Shown here piece after piece: positions 9,317 to 18,704 of a stretch of 64,000 bases of DNA. Both the position numbers and the translations under genes were made by a program. The stretch is from Desulfobacteraceae bacterium (GTDB lineage: Bacteria > Desulfobacterota > Desulfobacteria > Desulfobacterales > Desulfobacteraceae), in assembly GCA_016744295.1 (NCBI GenBank), contig JADGEQ010000021.1, forward strand, positions 1 to 64,000, written 5' to 3'. The stretch's first letter is position 1; each line of letters opens with the position of its first letter. A model generated the notes under the pieces. That model had not been told where the DNA came from. It ran no database searches and saw only the letters and a program-made list of their open reading frames with translations.

Positions 9317-10936
9317 TCAGATCCGAAGACACCCGATGATTTTTTTGAGTTCATGGCTCAATGCTGCCAAATCTTCGGAACTGGTTCTGACCAGAGAGGA
9401 TGTACCATAAACCTCTTTTGCCGACCGGTCTATCTGACTGATCTCCCGGGACATTTCCCTTGTTGCTTCCGCACCCTGGCTCAAATTTTCATTCACCCCA
9501 TGAAATTTGTCAGAAACACCCGAAAGGTTCTGGGCAAATGCCCGGGTGGTATCATGTTGTTCTTCCACTAGGGCGGCAATGGAAGAAATAATTTTATCGA
9601 TTTCATGGATGATCTCAGATATCTGGCCAATTTCCCTGGAGGTGGAGAGGGTGACCTGCTGAATTTCCAGAATATCTTTTTCTATATCCTGGGTGGCCTC
9701 GGCGGTTTGCCGGGCCAGGGCCTTGATTTCATTTGCCACCACCACAAAGCCGAGACCCGCTGCTCCAGCCCTGGCCGCTTCGATGGTTGCATTGAGAGCC
9801 AGAAGGTGGGTCTGCTCTGAAATCTCGGTAATGGTTTCCGTTACCCGGCCAATATTTTTAGCAGAATTTCCCAGCTCCATTATCCGGACGGAGGCTGACT
9901 GGGTTTTGGCCACGGCCCTGTCTGAGATCTCCCTGGCTTTGTCTGTGTTTTGGACGATATTGCCAATATTGGCACTCATGCCTCCTGTTGCCAAAACCAT
10001 TTGTTCAATACTGACTATGGTCTCCTGGGAGGCGGTTGTGATATAATCCATGTTGGCGTTCATCTGGGTTCCGGCGGAGGTCATACCCATGGATTTTTCC
10101 GAGGTCTCTTCTGCATTTTTTTTCAACCCGGCAGAGATCGTATCCAACTGCCCGGAGGCGGTTGCCAGGGTCTTGATCCGGCTTGCAACTTCCTGGATAA
10201 TGACCTGAATCGCGTCAATAAAGGTATTAAAATACTGGGCCAAATCACCAATTTCATCCTTTTGCCTCACCCTGAGACGCAGGGTCAGGTTTCCCTCCCG
10301 GGAAGCAATTTCTCTCAGCATACTGGTGAGCACCACCACCGGCCTCACCAATTGTGCCATGAGAAAATACCCAAAAACGCCAAGCACTGCCACCACGCCT
10401 CCCCCCAGAATATAGGTCAGCATCTTGGACTGGTGCATGATGGCAAATTTGCGATTTGCTTCTATATTCAAGATTTCCAAAATTAATTCCTGGCAATTCC
10501 GGGCCCGGGTCACAAAATGCCTATCCTGGGAAGAATCCCATGCCTGGGTGTTGTTCTGGTAATGGGCCATCCGATCCCGGAATACTGTTTCATAGGCCTT
10601 CATCTCCTGGCTTGCCCGGATAAGTCTCTTGCCGTACATCTGGTTCAGTTGCGCCTGGGCATTGTCAACCAACCCAGATGCCTGTGCCAATAACTGGTCC
10701 CATTTTTCAATGGCGCTAAACATGTCCTCACCATGTTTTTCAAGGCCCCGGAGCTGGTAATTTTTTTCCTGACGTCTGCTTTCCAAAAGCTTGATATTGA
10801 CCTGATTTAATATCTTTTGGTTGCTGTCAATAGCGGTTATCCGGTTGAGGCTGACTATGGAATTACAGCAGATAACCGCCACTGCAAAAGAGACTACCGC
10901 GATCAATAACCACGCCTTGGTTCGAATACGCATCAT
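9317..10936 (-). CDS. Methyl-accepting chemotaxis protein with a helical sensor domain
   Basis: Membrane chemoreceptor of 539 residues. One N-terminal transmembrane helix is followed by a periplasmic all-helical region of about 150 residues, which includes the [13 protein letters not shown] stretch typical of helical bimodular or four-helix-bundle sensors. A second transmembrane helix ([20 protein letters not shown]), a HAMP domain and a long signalling coiled coil follow. The tip is [21 protein letters not shown], the conserved CheA/CheW contact region. It stands alone, 1.3 kb from the nearest regulatory neighbour and convergent with the GntR gene. The signal sensed is unknown. Confidence 0.93.
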   Translation of the reverse strand: MMRIRTKAWLLIAVVSFAVAVICCNSIVSLNRITAIDSNQKILNQVNIKLLESRRQEKNYQLRGLEKHGEDMFSAIEKWDQLLAQASGLVDNAQAQLNQMYGKRLIRASQEMKAYETVFRDRMAHYQNNTQAWDSSQDRHFVTRARNCQELILEILNIEANRKFAIMHQSKMLTYILGGGVVAVLGVFGYFLMAQLVRPVVVLTSMLREIASREGNLTLRLRVRQKDEIGDLAQYFNTFIDAIQVIIQEVASRIKTLATASGQLDTISAGLKKNAEETSEKSMGMTSAGTQMNANMDYITTASQETIVSIEQMVLATGGMSANIGNIVQNTDKAREISDRAVAKTQSASVRIMELGNSAKNIGRVTETITEISEQTHLLALNATIEAARAGAAGLGFVVVANEIKALARQTAEATQDIEKDILEIQQVTLSTSREIGQISEIIHEIDKIISSIAALVEEQHDTTRAFAQNLSGVSDKFHGVNENLSQGAEATREMSREISQIDRSAKEVYGTSSLVRTSSEDLAALSHELKKIIGCLRI

Positions 10937-11097
10937 TTGCCTCCCTAATTTTTATTATCAAATTCCTCCATCGGACAAATGCCAACAGAGGTTTTCAACA
11001 AACCTAGGGATCAGCAAATACCATACCCCTCTTCTAAGATATCTGGACATCAGAAGTAAAAAAAAGGAATAATGGATATCAAAACATAAAGCGCGTT

Positions 11098-11169
11098 ATC
11101 TGACGCTGGTTTTACCGGTGCGGAAAATCTGTCTGGTTTCCCTGAGGTCCGCAGGCTAGGATGTCAGAT
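11098..11169. ncRNA. Candidate structured RNA in the 350-bp gap between the chemoreceptor and the Lon-like gene
   Basis: The gap 10937-11286 has no credible reading frame, but a 72-nt segment folds on paper into a three-way junction. The outer stem is ATCTGAC with GTCAGAT (7 bp, perfect), one hairpin is CTGG/CCGG with loop TTTTA, and a second hairpin is TGCGGA/TCCGCA. It does not match tRNA (no T-arm) or any riboswitch class I know. On the minus strand it would be in the leader of the chemoreceptor gene. Found by eye only. Confidence 0.3.
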
Positions 11170-11286
11170 TTCTTTCCACAAAGGAAAAAAAACTATCAGG
11201 TTCAGTCGGTGCCTGGCAGGCCGTTGCGTTCCTAAGCCCGGAAAACCGATTATGAAAACCTTGTATAAACCAATATCTTTACTTGT

Positions 11287-13650
11287 TTAAAGCTTTTGGG
11301 ACCCATGGTATTTGCCCAATTTTTTCTGAACAAGGCCGAACACGGTATTTTCAGGATAATTCCCCTCAGAATCAATGATTCCTGCCGGGGTGTCCATGAG
11401 AACCTCAAGCCCCTCTTCAATGGAGGCCACCCCATGGATATGGAACTCTCCTTTTTCCACGGCCCGGATCACATCCTGTCGGAGCATGAGATTTTTCACA
11501 TTGGCCAGGGGGATCATCACCCCCTGGTCCCGGGTAATTCCCTTTTTGACACAAACGTCATAAAACCCTTCTATTTTCTCATTGACGCCACCAATGGCCT
11601 GGATTTCCCCCTTTTGGTTCACCGATCCTGTCACGGCAATTCCCTGGCGAATGGGCAAATTGGACAAACTTGACAATACGGCATAGAGCTCGGTTGACGA
11701 GGCACTGTCCCCGTCTATGCCGTCATAACTCTGTTCAAAGGTGATACTGATGCTGACGCTTAGGGGATAATCCTGGGCAAACATGCGCCCAATATAGCCT
11801 GCAATGATCATCACCCCCTTGTCATGGGTCTGGCCCGACATATCCGCCTCGTGCTCCACATTAATAATACCCGGAACCCCCATATAGGATTCAGCCGTGA
11901 TTCTTGTGGGCCTGCCAAAGGCGATCTCTCCCATGCTGTAAACAGCCAGGGCGTTGACCTGGCCCGTCATGGTTCCGGCAACATCCAGAAGAATGGAGTG
12001 ATCGTCAAACCCCTGCTGCACTTTTTCCTCGTATAGATTGTGCCGAAATCTGTGGGCGTTGAGTGCCCTTAAGACAAATTTACGGGTGACCACATCGGAA
12101 TCGTCTTTTTTTGCCCAATAATCCGCTTCTTTCAGAACCCCTGTTAGAACACCAAACCGCAGGGAAAGTTTGTTCTTGTCCTCAACCATTCGGCTGCCGT
12201 ATTCCAGGATGGCCGATACCCCGCAGGGGGTCAAATGTCTCAACTTTTCTGTCCGGCAGGTTCTGGCAATAAACCGGGTATATTTTTCTTCATTCTCCCG
12301 GGTCAGATCCGCTTCAAAATCAAAATCCGCCCTAACCTTGAATATTTTATTAAACTTGGCATCTGCCTGCTGTAAGGCCCGGAAGGGTTCATACCGTCCC
12401 AGAAGGATGACCTTAACATCAACTGGAATGGGAAGGGGTTTCAACATTGTACCCATTCCGGTTTGATCGGGCAGATCTTCTATGTTCAAGGCCCTGTTTT
12501 GCAGGGTGCTCTTCAATGTCTCCCATATATGGGCGTTCATCAGCAACGGGTCTACTTCAAGGACAAGATATCCCTTGTGGGCCTTTAAAACCGATCCAGC
12601 CCTGACCTTGGAAAAATCACTGGGCCCTGTTCCCGGATTATTTTCAATTTTCCCAAAAAGATTCTGAAAGCCGGGACTGGTTTCAAAGATAACCGGTGCC
12701 CCCTTCTCATTTTTCCGGTCGCAGAGAACATTGACCTCATACCGTGCCACCAGGTTGTCCGCCATCAACAGGAAATCTTCTTTGGGATGACCGTTTCCTG
12801 CCTCCATAAACACTGCAATGTTCTCAATAATGTCGTTCTGTATGGCCTTTAAATATCTCTCAACCCCGGGGCTGTTGACAAAGGTATCTGCCATGGTTTC
12901 CATCTGCCTTGCAACCACCTTGGCAGCCTGGTTTTCCACCCGTTTTTTATACTCTTTTTTCATTTCCTGGCCCAGTTTCCCCATGGCTCTGAGTGCCAGA
13001 CTGAGTCGATCCTGTACCAGTTCAAGGGAGGACTGAATTTTGGCTATCTTTTTTTCATCATAGGCCTGATACGCCTCCTCGGAAACGGGCTGTCCCCCAC
13101 TGAGCGGTACGGCCTGGTACTCATTTTCCGCCTGGACAATTCCCACATTAAGCGTCTGGGCAAACACTTCAACTTCGGAAAATATAGCGGACTGCTGGTG
13201 TGTATAAGTTTCGCTAATTGCATTTTTGTCCCCTTGAAACGCATCTGACTCAAAGGAACGGGGAATTTTGATCTTCAAATTTTCGATGAACCGTGACATC
13301 CTCCGGGCAAAGACAGCTGCAGTTCCTGATTTCATTTCCAGGGCAATGGGGCTGTATTCATCATCAAAATTATGAACCAGGCACAAATCCGGAGGGGTGT
13401 CCAACTGTCTGGCATGACGGGTGAGGATATCCCTGACAATGGTTGATTTTCCTGTCCCCTCATACCCGGTGACAAATATATTGTATCCCGAACTTTTCAT
13501 ATTCAGGCCAAAATCGATTGCCCCCACCGCCCTTTCCTGGCCGATGACAGTGTCAAGGGGCACAAGCTCCTCTGTGGTTTTAAAAGAAAAAAGGGCGGGG
13601 TCGGATGTTCTGATGAGATCTTTTGCCAGTACCTGGAATTTCATTCCCAT
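11287..13650 (-). CDS. Lon-related (LonB-like) ATP-dependent protease
   Basis: Soluble AAA+ serine protease of 787 residues from the ATG preceded by GGAGGAAAG; the frame extends 21 codons further upstream without such a site. The N-terminal ATPase carries Walker A GYEGTGKST. The C-terminal Lon protease domain has the Ser-Lys dyad in recognisable context: Ser within DGDSASSTE and Lys within GGVNEKIEGF. It lacks the N-terminal substrate-binding LAN domain of classical Lon and matches the proteobacterial Lon-related family with a long insert in the ATPase domain. Likely role is degradation of damaged or regulatory proteins. It stands as a single gene. Confidence 0.92.
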   Translation of the reverse strand: MGMKFQVLAKDLIRTSDPALFSFKTTEELVPLDTVIGQERAVGAIDFGLNMKSSGYNIFVTGYEGTGKSTIVRDILTRHARQLDTPPDLCLVHNFDDEYSPIALEMKSGTAAVFARRMSRFIENLKIKIPRSFESDAFQGDKNAISETYTHQQSAIFSEVEVFAQTLNVGIVQAENEYQAVPLSGGQPVSEEAYQAYDEKKIAKIQSSLELVQDRLSLALRAMGKLGQEMKKEYKKRVENQAAKVVARQMETMADTFVNSPGVERYLKAIQNDIIENIAVFMEAGNGHPKEDFLLMADNLVARYEVNVLCDRKNEKGAPVIFETSPGFQNLFGKIENNPGTGPSDFSKVRAGSVLKAHKGYLVLEVDPLLMNAHIWETLKSTLQNRALNIEDLPDQTGMGTMLKPLPIPVDVKVILLGRYEPFRALQQADAKFNKIFKVRADFDFEADLTRENEEKYTRFIARTCRTEKLRHLTPCGVSAILEYGSRMVEDKNKLSLRFGVLTGVLKEADYWAKKDDSDVVTRKFVLRALNAHRFRHNLYEEKVQQGFDDHSILLDVAGTMTGQVNALAVYSMGEIAFGRPTRITAESYMGVPGIINVEHEADMSGQTHDKGVMIIAGYIGRMFAQDYPLSVSISITFEQSYDGIDGDSASSTELYAVLSSLSNLPIRQGIAVTGSVNQKGEIQAIGGVNEKIEGFYDVCVKKGITRDQGVMIPLANVKNLMLRQDVIRAVEKGEFHIHGVASIEEGLEVLMDTPAGIIDSEGNYPENTVFGLVQKKLGKYHGSQKL

Positions 13651-13892
13651 GGTTCTTTCCTCCAAACAAAGAGATATACATACGCCCCGACCGCAGAACA
13701 AAGAATGCGCCAAAGCTGTATTTAGTTTTAATTAAGCTTAAACTGTTCTTGGTCGGATATCCTGGCACAGCCGGACCCATTTATCAAATTTTATTTTTAG
13801 TTGTATTTTTGGTTTTATTTCAGGCCAGCTTTCCGCCATAGAAGCTAAAACCATGCTAAAAAGAATAGTCTAAAAATATTATCGAATTGAGA

Positions 13893-15812
13893 TTACCCAG
13901 GAGAAATCACTTGGTTTCTGCCCTTGTGTTTTGCCATATAAAGCCTTTTATCGGCAAGCTTCAACATCTCATCAATGCCCTGGGCAATATTATTTTCACC
14001 GGGTAAAAATGCCGAGACCCCAAAGCTTGCCGAAAGCCGGATGGATTCACCCGGCAGACCAAAGAGTGTTTTTTCCAGCTTTTTTCGAATACGGTTTGCC
14101 ATACTAGCGGCCTGGTCTGTCTGGATGTGGGGTAATATGATAAGAAACTCCTCTCCGCCATAACGGCAAACCCAATCTGTTGCCTCTCTTGCCTCGGATT
14201 TAAGTATGGAGGCAAATTCAACAAGAACCTGATCCCCGGCCAGATGCCCATGGGTATCATTAATTTTTTTAAAATAATCGATATCACAAAGGATGATGGA
14301 AAAAGTTTGCTTGTATCGATGGGCCTGGGTAGCCTCCCTTTGCAATTGTTCATCCAGATACCGACGGTTATAACAATCGGTAAGGGGATCTTTAATGGAA
14401 ATCTGTTTTATGGTGTCATAGGCGGATTTAAGTTCCCGGGTCCTATTGTCAACGGTTTCCTCAAGATTTTCCACCATTTCTTCCAATTGTTTTGAAAGTT
14501 TTCCCATGGTGGAAAAGGCTTGGGAATATCTTACCAGCAGAAGAGAGGCCTGGGAAAAAAGAAAAAATAAAAACCCCAAGTGCCCGTAGCTGCCGGTAAA
14601 GATGATCATCCGCGAATACAAAATATCATTGACAGTGGCAATGATCAGTACCAAAAACCCCAAAAGAAAGATTGCGGACCCTTCCCTTTTCCTGTAGACC
14701 GCCCGGCCCAGAACCAGAAAAAAATACAGACTGTATAATAGAGTAACTGCCTGATAGGCGGACAGGGTTTTGGTGTATATCAACGCCGGGGTAAACAGAA
14801 CGACCACAGAACAAATCCCCCCGAAAAAAACGGAAAGACGGACCATTCTCCTTGAATGTTCCCTGGGGTATAGGGATCTTAAAAACAAATTTATTAACGG
14901 CAGGGCCGCATAAAATGAAAGGTATTCAAGCCGCATGGTCCAGGCCCAACTACTTTTCGTATAAATATTCAGCAAATGGTTGCCGGTGGTGCTGAGTCTA
15001 ATAACAATGGTCAAGCAGAAAATACTGAAATAGAGAAATGACAGATCCTTTCTGCGAAAAATAAAGAGCCCCAAATGATAAAGCCCCATAATAAAAAGAC
15101 AGCCGAAACTCATGTGTTCCCAAAATAGACTTTTTTCCCTGTCACGGCGGATCTGCAGTTCCGTTCCCATAACAATGCTGTGGCGAATCCCCCCCCTACG
15201 ATGCTCAAAATTGGATACCTGGACCACAACTTCCATGATATTACCGGAATGGATGAAGCTTGCAGAACCCGGCAACCATTGGGGAACCATGCTTGCCTTT
15301 TGGGTTCCCACTTTTCCATTTGATAATATTTTTTTTCCGTCCACCCAAAGGGTGTAGGCGGTTGAAATAAGGACCACACTCAATGCTTTGGTTTCAGATG
15401 ACGGAGGCAAATGAATGATTAATCTATAGGTTGCATATCCGTCAAAGGGAAGAAGGGCATTATTTACAGTATAGGTTTTCCATACGGATGGCACCCGGAT
15501 CCATCCGGTTTTGACAGGGTAAGGTGAAACGGAAAAACGGGCCGGGTCAAGCAATTTGTCCCAGTAAAATTCCCATTTTCCATCCAGCTTGATGGTACCA
15601 TCTTTGTAAAAATCCCAGTCGGAAAGATCCATAACTCCGTCCACTGCCACGGGCAATTTCTTTTTACTTCCATGGTTAATACTACAAGAATTGCTCAACA
15701 GACAGGTACTAAGGATAAATCCAACAAGAATAAAAACCCGGAGCAGGCAAGTTAGGTTTAATGTTAACCCCAGGGGATTTCCATTGGAAGATGCGTCATA
15801 TCTGGTAATCAT
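13893..15812 (-). CDS. 7TMR-DISM membrane diguanylate cyclase (GGDEF)
   Basis: Inner-membrane signalling enzyme of 639 residues that would make cyclic di-GMP. In order: an N-terminal hydrophobic segment with a possible lipobox-like LLSNSC; an extracytoplasmic carbohydrate-binding-like DISM domain (DGKWEFYWDKLLDP and WVDGKKI regions); seven transmembrane helices (about residues 230-430); a short coiled coil; and a GGDEF domain with the active-site loop RYGGEEF. The usual RxxD inhibitory site five residues before the active loop is altered (R is one residue out of register, EATD), so product inhibition may be weak. No effector gene adjoins it. Confidence 0.93.
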   Translation of the reverse strand: MITRYDASSNGNPLGLTLNLTCLLRVFILVGFILSTCLLSNSCSINHGSKKKLPVAVDGVMDLSDWDFYKDGTIKLDGKWEFYWDKLLDPARFSVSPYPVKTGWIRVPSVWKTYTVNNALLPFDGYATYRLIIHLPPSSETKALSVVLISTAYTLWVDGKKILSNGKVGTQKASMVPQWLPGSASFIHSGNIMEVVVQVSNFEHRRGGIRHSIVMGTELQIRRDREKSLFWEHMSFGCLFIMGLYHLGLFIFRRKDLSFLYFSIFCLTIVIRLSTTGNHLLNIYTKSSWAWTMRLEYLSFYAALPLINLFLRSLYPREHSRRMVRLSVFFGGICSVVVLFTPALIYTKTLSAYQAVTLLYSLYFFLVLGRAVYRKREGSAIFLLGFLVLIIATVNDILYSRMIIFTGSYGHLGFLFFLFSQASLLLVRYSQAFSTMGKLSKQLEEMVENLEETVDNRTRELKSAYDTIKQISIKDPLTDCYNRRYLDEQLQREATQAHRYKQTFSIILCDIDYFKKINDTHGHLAGDQVLVEFASILKSEAREATDWVCRYGGEEFLIILPHIQTDQAASMANRIRKKLEKTLFGLPGESIRLSASFGVSAFLPGENNIAQGIDEMLKLADKRLYMAKHKGRNQVISPG

Positions 15813-16286
15813 GACAACTACTTAGTCCAATTTGAACAAAAAGAAAAGGACATTGTAATGAATACCCGATAGTTTTTTTTTACTAGGGTCAAGCAATATG
15901 TTTTCTTACATTGTTTCCCAAAATAGGAATTCATATGAGACAAAAAATGTTTTCGCCTGTTCCTTTATTAAATTGTTATTGCATGCCATGGATGAATTCT
16001 GCAGTATAAAAAGGGCAGTCGATCCCTGAAATTTAATTTTTCCCATATCCACCTGGTTGATCACTGCCGTTCCCGCCAAGCTTAACACAATCTCCTTAAC
16101 CGCCGTCGGGGTCAGCAATCCCTTGACATACAATATAAATAATGAACTTGAAACCCTTGGCAATACAAGCTATGATTAGTATGTAGACAATAAGATGACC
16201 AAAAAAAAACATGGTGGCACACCCCCGGCAACACATGGCCGCAATCAAGTAAAAACAAGCGGTTAAACCCATGAGGAGATACATCA
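15813..16286. other. Intergenic region upstream of the cupin operon
   Basis: About 470 bases between divergent genes. No frame in it looks like a real protein; an 85-codon minus-strand frame (15906-16163) has no recognisable domain and unusual composition. The only feature I can support is the plus-strand promoter listed separately at 16148-16176. Confidence 0.5.
16148..16176 (+). promoter_or_regulatory. Sigma-70-type promoter for the cupin operon
   Basis: TTGAAA and TATGAT are separated by exactly 17 bases, about 110 bases upstream of the cupin start. Five of six matches in each hexamer. No activator site is visible. Confidence 0.55.
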
Positions 16287-16637
16287 ATGGAAGTGACCCA
16301 TTACAAACAGATACTGCCCGTGACCATGGACAATGAGGTGGTAAAAAATGTTGCTGGACGGATATTGATCGGCCGGGAAGACGGGGCCAAAAATTTTTGC
16401 ATGCGCCTCTTTGAAATGGGGGTTGGGGGGTATACACCCAGACATAGCCATGACTGGGAGCACGAGGTTTTTGTCCATACAGGAAATGGAGAGGTCTCTA
16501 TTGAAGACCAATGGTACCCCCTTTCGCCGGGTTCGGCAATTTTTGTACCCTCCAATGTGGAACATCAGTTCCGTAATACCGGGGAGGAGATGTTTACCTT
16601 TGTCTGCCTGGTTCCTTCAAAGGCACCGGAACTATGA
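16287..16637 (+). CDS. Small cupin-domain protein
   Basis: A 116-residue single-domain cupin. The metal-binding motifs are intact: PRHSHDWEHE (H53, H55, E60) and, in motif 2, H93 in VPSNVEHQF, which ends the usual GDxxxxPxxxxH pattern. Good ribosome-binding site GAGGAG. Its stop overlaps the start of the next gene (ctATGATG arrangement), so the two are translationally coupled. Stand-alone cupins of this size serve as isomerases, dioxygenases or sensors, and the reaction cannot be told from sequence. The coupling to the 537-residue protein downstream suggests a shared small-molecule substrate. Confidence 0.88.
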   Translation: MEVTHYKQILPVTMDNEVVKNVAGRILIGREDGAKNFCMRLFEMGVGGYTPRHSHDWEHEVFVHTGNGEVSIEDQWYPLSPGSAIFVPSNVEHQFRNTGEEMFTFVCLVPSKAPEL

Positions 16638-18247
16638 TGAATCCCCGGACATGTGTGGATCCAAAGGGTTATTTCAGGGTGGGAATTCACCAGCCTGAAT
16701 TTGAGACTGAAAATATGAGGGAAAACATCTATCATGAGCAACTGGGTACACTTCCCGACGGCACCCCTGTGGACAACCAGATAAATTTTCCCAAAAAGAA
16801 TGTTGTGGAGCCCAGTGCAGACCAGATTTATGAAATTGCCAACCCCTTCCCCTTCAGGGGTGCCACCTTTATTAATTCCGCCTGGGCAGATACCCATGCC
16901 GGCCGTCCGGAAACCATCGGCATTACCCCGCCATCCCCCTGCTCATTGTTACAAAACATGGAGGAATGGCAGCCGAACTTGACGTCTCAGGACAAAACCA
17001 AACTCTTGAAATTACTGCCCCGCCCCCTTTGTATTGCCCTGGCCCAGGCATCCACGGATCCCGAAGAGCTTGTGATCCTGGCCCAAAAAGCCTGCACCCT
17101 CCTGTTTGAAAAGGGGTCACCCGCCCCCTGGGGCATTGGATACAAAACAAAGGATGATGGCAGTATTGTCCCGGATATCCATGACCACGAAGTGTTTGAG
17201 GTGCTGGTCAACAACCCGAACCTCCCCGATGCCTATAAAAAGGCCCTGGTTCTCAGACCCGGGGTCCAGGGGAAAAGTGAAATCGTCGGGGAATTTGCGT
17301 CCCCCAAAACCCCCACCCACGTATTTGAATATCTAAGGCGAAACTCCTATATTCCCTGGGGCCATTATGCATCCAACATGGCCGATGATGCCATCCGCTA
17401 CCGGGCAAAAGAATTGACAACTGAGGATATGACAGGGCTGCGCCATCTCTATTACCAGCGGGTTTATGTGAGGGTGGCCGGCCAGCTGGGTATTGCCCTG
17501 CCTGCCCAGGGCAAATGCCTGTCAGCAGATGAACTGGAAACACTCAGACGAACCATTACCCAGGCCCTTAAAACCGATACTCCCGGTCCTCTAACCTTTA
17601 ACAGCTCTTTGTGGGGATGGAATTTCGGCTTTGGTTTTGCCCAGTCGGGCCACAGGCTCCACGCCTCCCACCAGATGATCCACCAGCAAAACAGCATGGT
17701 GCCGAAAAAGACAATTGACAACCAGGGACATGCCTACACCTGCTTTTCCTGCGGCGACCTGGTAACAGATTTTATTGGTGAATTTAAAAAAAACACTGGC
17801 AAAAACTTTTTTGCAGCCTACCTGTCAGCCATTCAAAACAATGGACGGACAGACAATAAACCCATTGGCAGTGCCTCCCTCATTGTCCATGAAGATGACC
17901 AGGTGATCTTATTTGCGCCCAAGGGTCAGATCAGTGAATGGGAACTTCAGCTCATGACAAAAGAGGGATGCAGCAACATATTGGAAGCAGATACCTCCCT
18001 GAGAAGATCCCTGGACCATGCCATGTTGATTGCCATCCAGGCGCTTGAACGTCTGGGGGCTCAGATGGTCACAACCATTGAGTTATCCGGCCGATTTGAC
18101 AAGCCAGGCATGGGACAGCATCTATTGTATTCATTTATCCCCAGGCTGCCCTACGCACCGGGAACCTTTTCCGAAGCCCAGCTTCGATGGATCAGCGGAT
18201 GCTATCCTGAAGATTTTGCCCATGCCTGCCGAAGCGCACTTATTTAA
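16634..18247 (+). CDS. Conserved-looking protein with GalT/HIT-like histidine motif, function unknown
   Basis: 537 residues, soluble, no signal peptide. I do not recognise it as a named family. Three traits recall galactose-1-phosphate uridylyltransferase and other HIT-fold nucleotidyl transferases: a histidine cluster H340, H343, H346, H350 (LHASHQMIHQQ), a following C-x2-C pair (CFSC, 370-373), and a C-terminal segment (YAPGTFSEAQLRWISGCYPEDFA, written here only in part as APGTFSEAQLRW) resembling the GAGTF-N-D-PEE end of archaeal GalT. That link is inference. Translationally coupled to the upstream cupin and followed after 22 bases by a third operon gene. A sugar- or nucleotide-linked metabolic role is the best guess. 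Confidence 0.8.
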   Translation: MMNPRTCVDPKGYFRVGIHQPEFETENMRENIYHEQLGTLPDGTPVDNQINFPKKNVVEPSADQIYEIANPFPFRGATFINSAWADTHAGRPETIGITPPSPCSLLQNMEEWQPNLTSQDKTKLLKLLPRPLCIALAQASTDPEELVILAQKACTLLFEKGSPAPWGIGYKTKDDGSIVPDIHDHEVFEVLVNNPNLPDAYKKALVLRPGVQGKSEIVGEFASPKTPTHVFEYLRRNSYIPWGHYASNMADDAIRYRAKELTTEDMTGLRHLYYQRVYVRVAGQLGIALPAQGKCLSADELETLRRTITQALKTDTPGPLTFNSSLWGWNFGFGFAQSGHRLHASHQMIHQQNSMVPKKTIDNQGHAYTCFSCGDLVTDFIGEFKKNTGKNFFAAYLSAIQNNGRTDNKPIGSASLIVHEDDQVILFAPKGQISEWELQLMTKEGCSNILEADTSLRRSLDHAMLIAIQALERLGAQMVTTIELSGRFDKPGMGQHLLYSFIPRLPYAPGTFSEAQLRWISGCYPEDFAHACRSALI

Positions 18248-18269
18248 ATTCAATACCAAAGGAGGGTTT

Positions 18270-18677
18270 ATGATTCTTCATGATATCATCTATGAATGGG
18301 ATGGAAAAAGCAGGGCCGGAGAAAAACCAATTACCTGGTGGCCTGGATCCTACAGGGTCAGGATCGTAAAACTGGGGGATGACACCAAAGCAATTCGCTA
18401 TCTGTTTCCCGTTGCCGTAATTTTAAAATCCCAAAAGGGCACCAAAAGACTTCACTCCTCATTAAAAAATTATATTGATAACTTTGCCAAAAAATTAGCC
18501 AAAATCTATGCTCTTGATATTGATAAAACCCTCTGGGTGGAACTGGACGATGAAATCCGGGTGGCCCAGCTGAATCCGGACAGAAAACTTTCCGATGAAA
18601 TTTTGTACAGTATTTCCTGGAGACCTGCCCGGCCCAATGAATTGGCCATGATTGATCCCTTTATAAAGGATTTATAA
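18270..18677 (+). CDS. Small protein of unknown function, third gene of the cupin operon
   Basis: 135 residues from the ATG preceded by AAAGGAGGG; the frame is open for another 80 codons upstream, but that part overlaps the previous gene and has no start signal. Not recognised. It is a soluble protein with a Trp-rich N-terminal region (YEWDGKS, TWWPGSYRVRI), a basic helix in the middle (KRLHSSLKNYIDNFAKKLAK) and an acidic-to-neutral C-terminus. The 22-base spacing from the GalT-like gene makes co-transcription with the cupin and GalT-like genes very likely. Confidence 0.75.
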   Translation: MILHDIIYEWDGKSRAGEKPITWWPGSYRVRIVKLGDDTKAIRYLFPVAVILKSQKGTKRLHSSLKNYIDNFAKKLAKIYALDIDKTLWVELDDEIRVAQLNPDRKLSDEILYSISWRPARPNELAMIDPFIKDL

Positions 18678-18704
18678 ACCCTGGTAATAGACAATATCCT
18701 GGAA

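Noticed and set aside
11098..11169. A tRNA, suggested by a 7-bp closing stem and 70-base span
   Set aside because: No T-arm GGTTCGA-type sequence, no proper anticodon arm and no CCA end.
11180..11250. A cyclic di-GMP riboswitch on the minus strand upstream of the chemoreceptor
   Set aside because: A fragment resembles part of the GEMM core (ACGCAA...GGCC) but the GNRA tetraloop and receptor are missing.
15906..16163. An 85-codon minus-strand frame in the gap before the cupin gene
   Set aside because: No recognisable domain, no ribosome-binding site, and the region overlaps the promoter side of the cupin operon.
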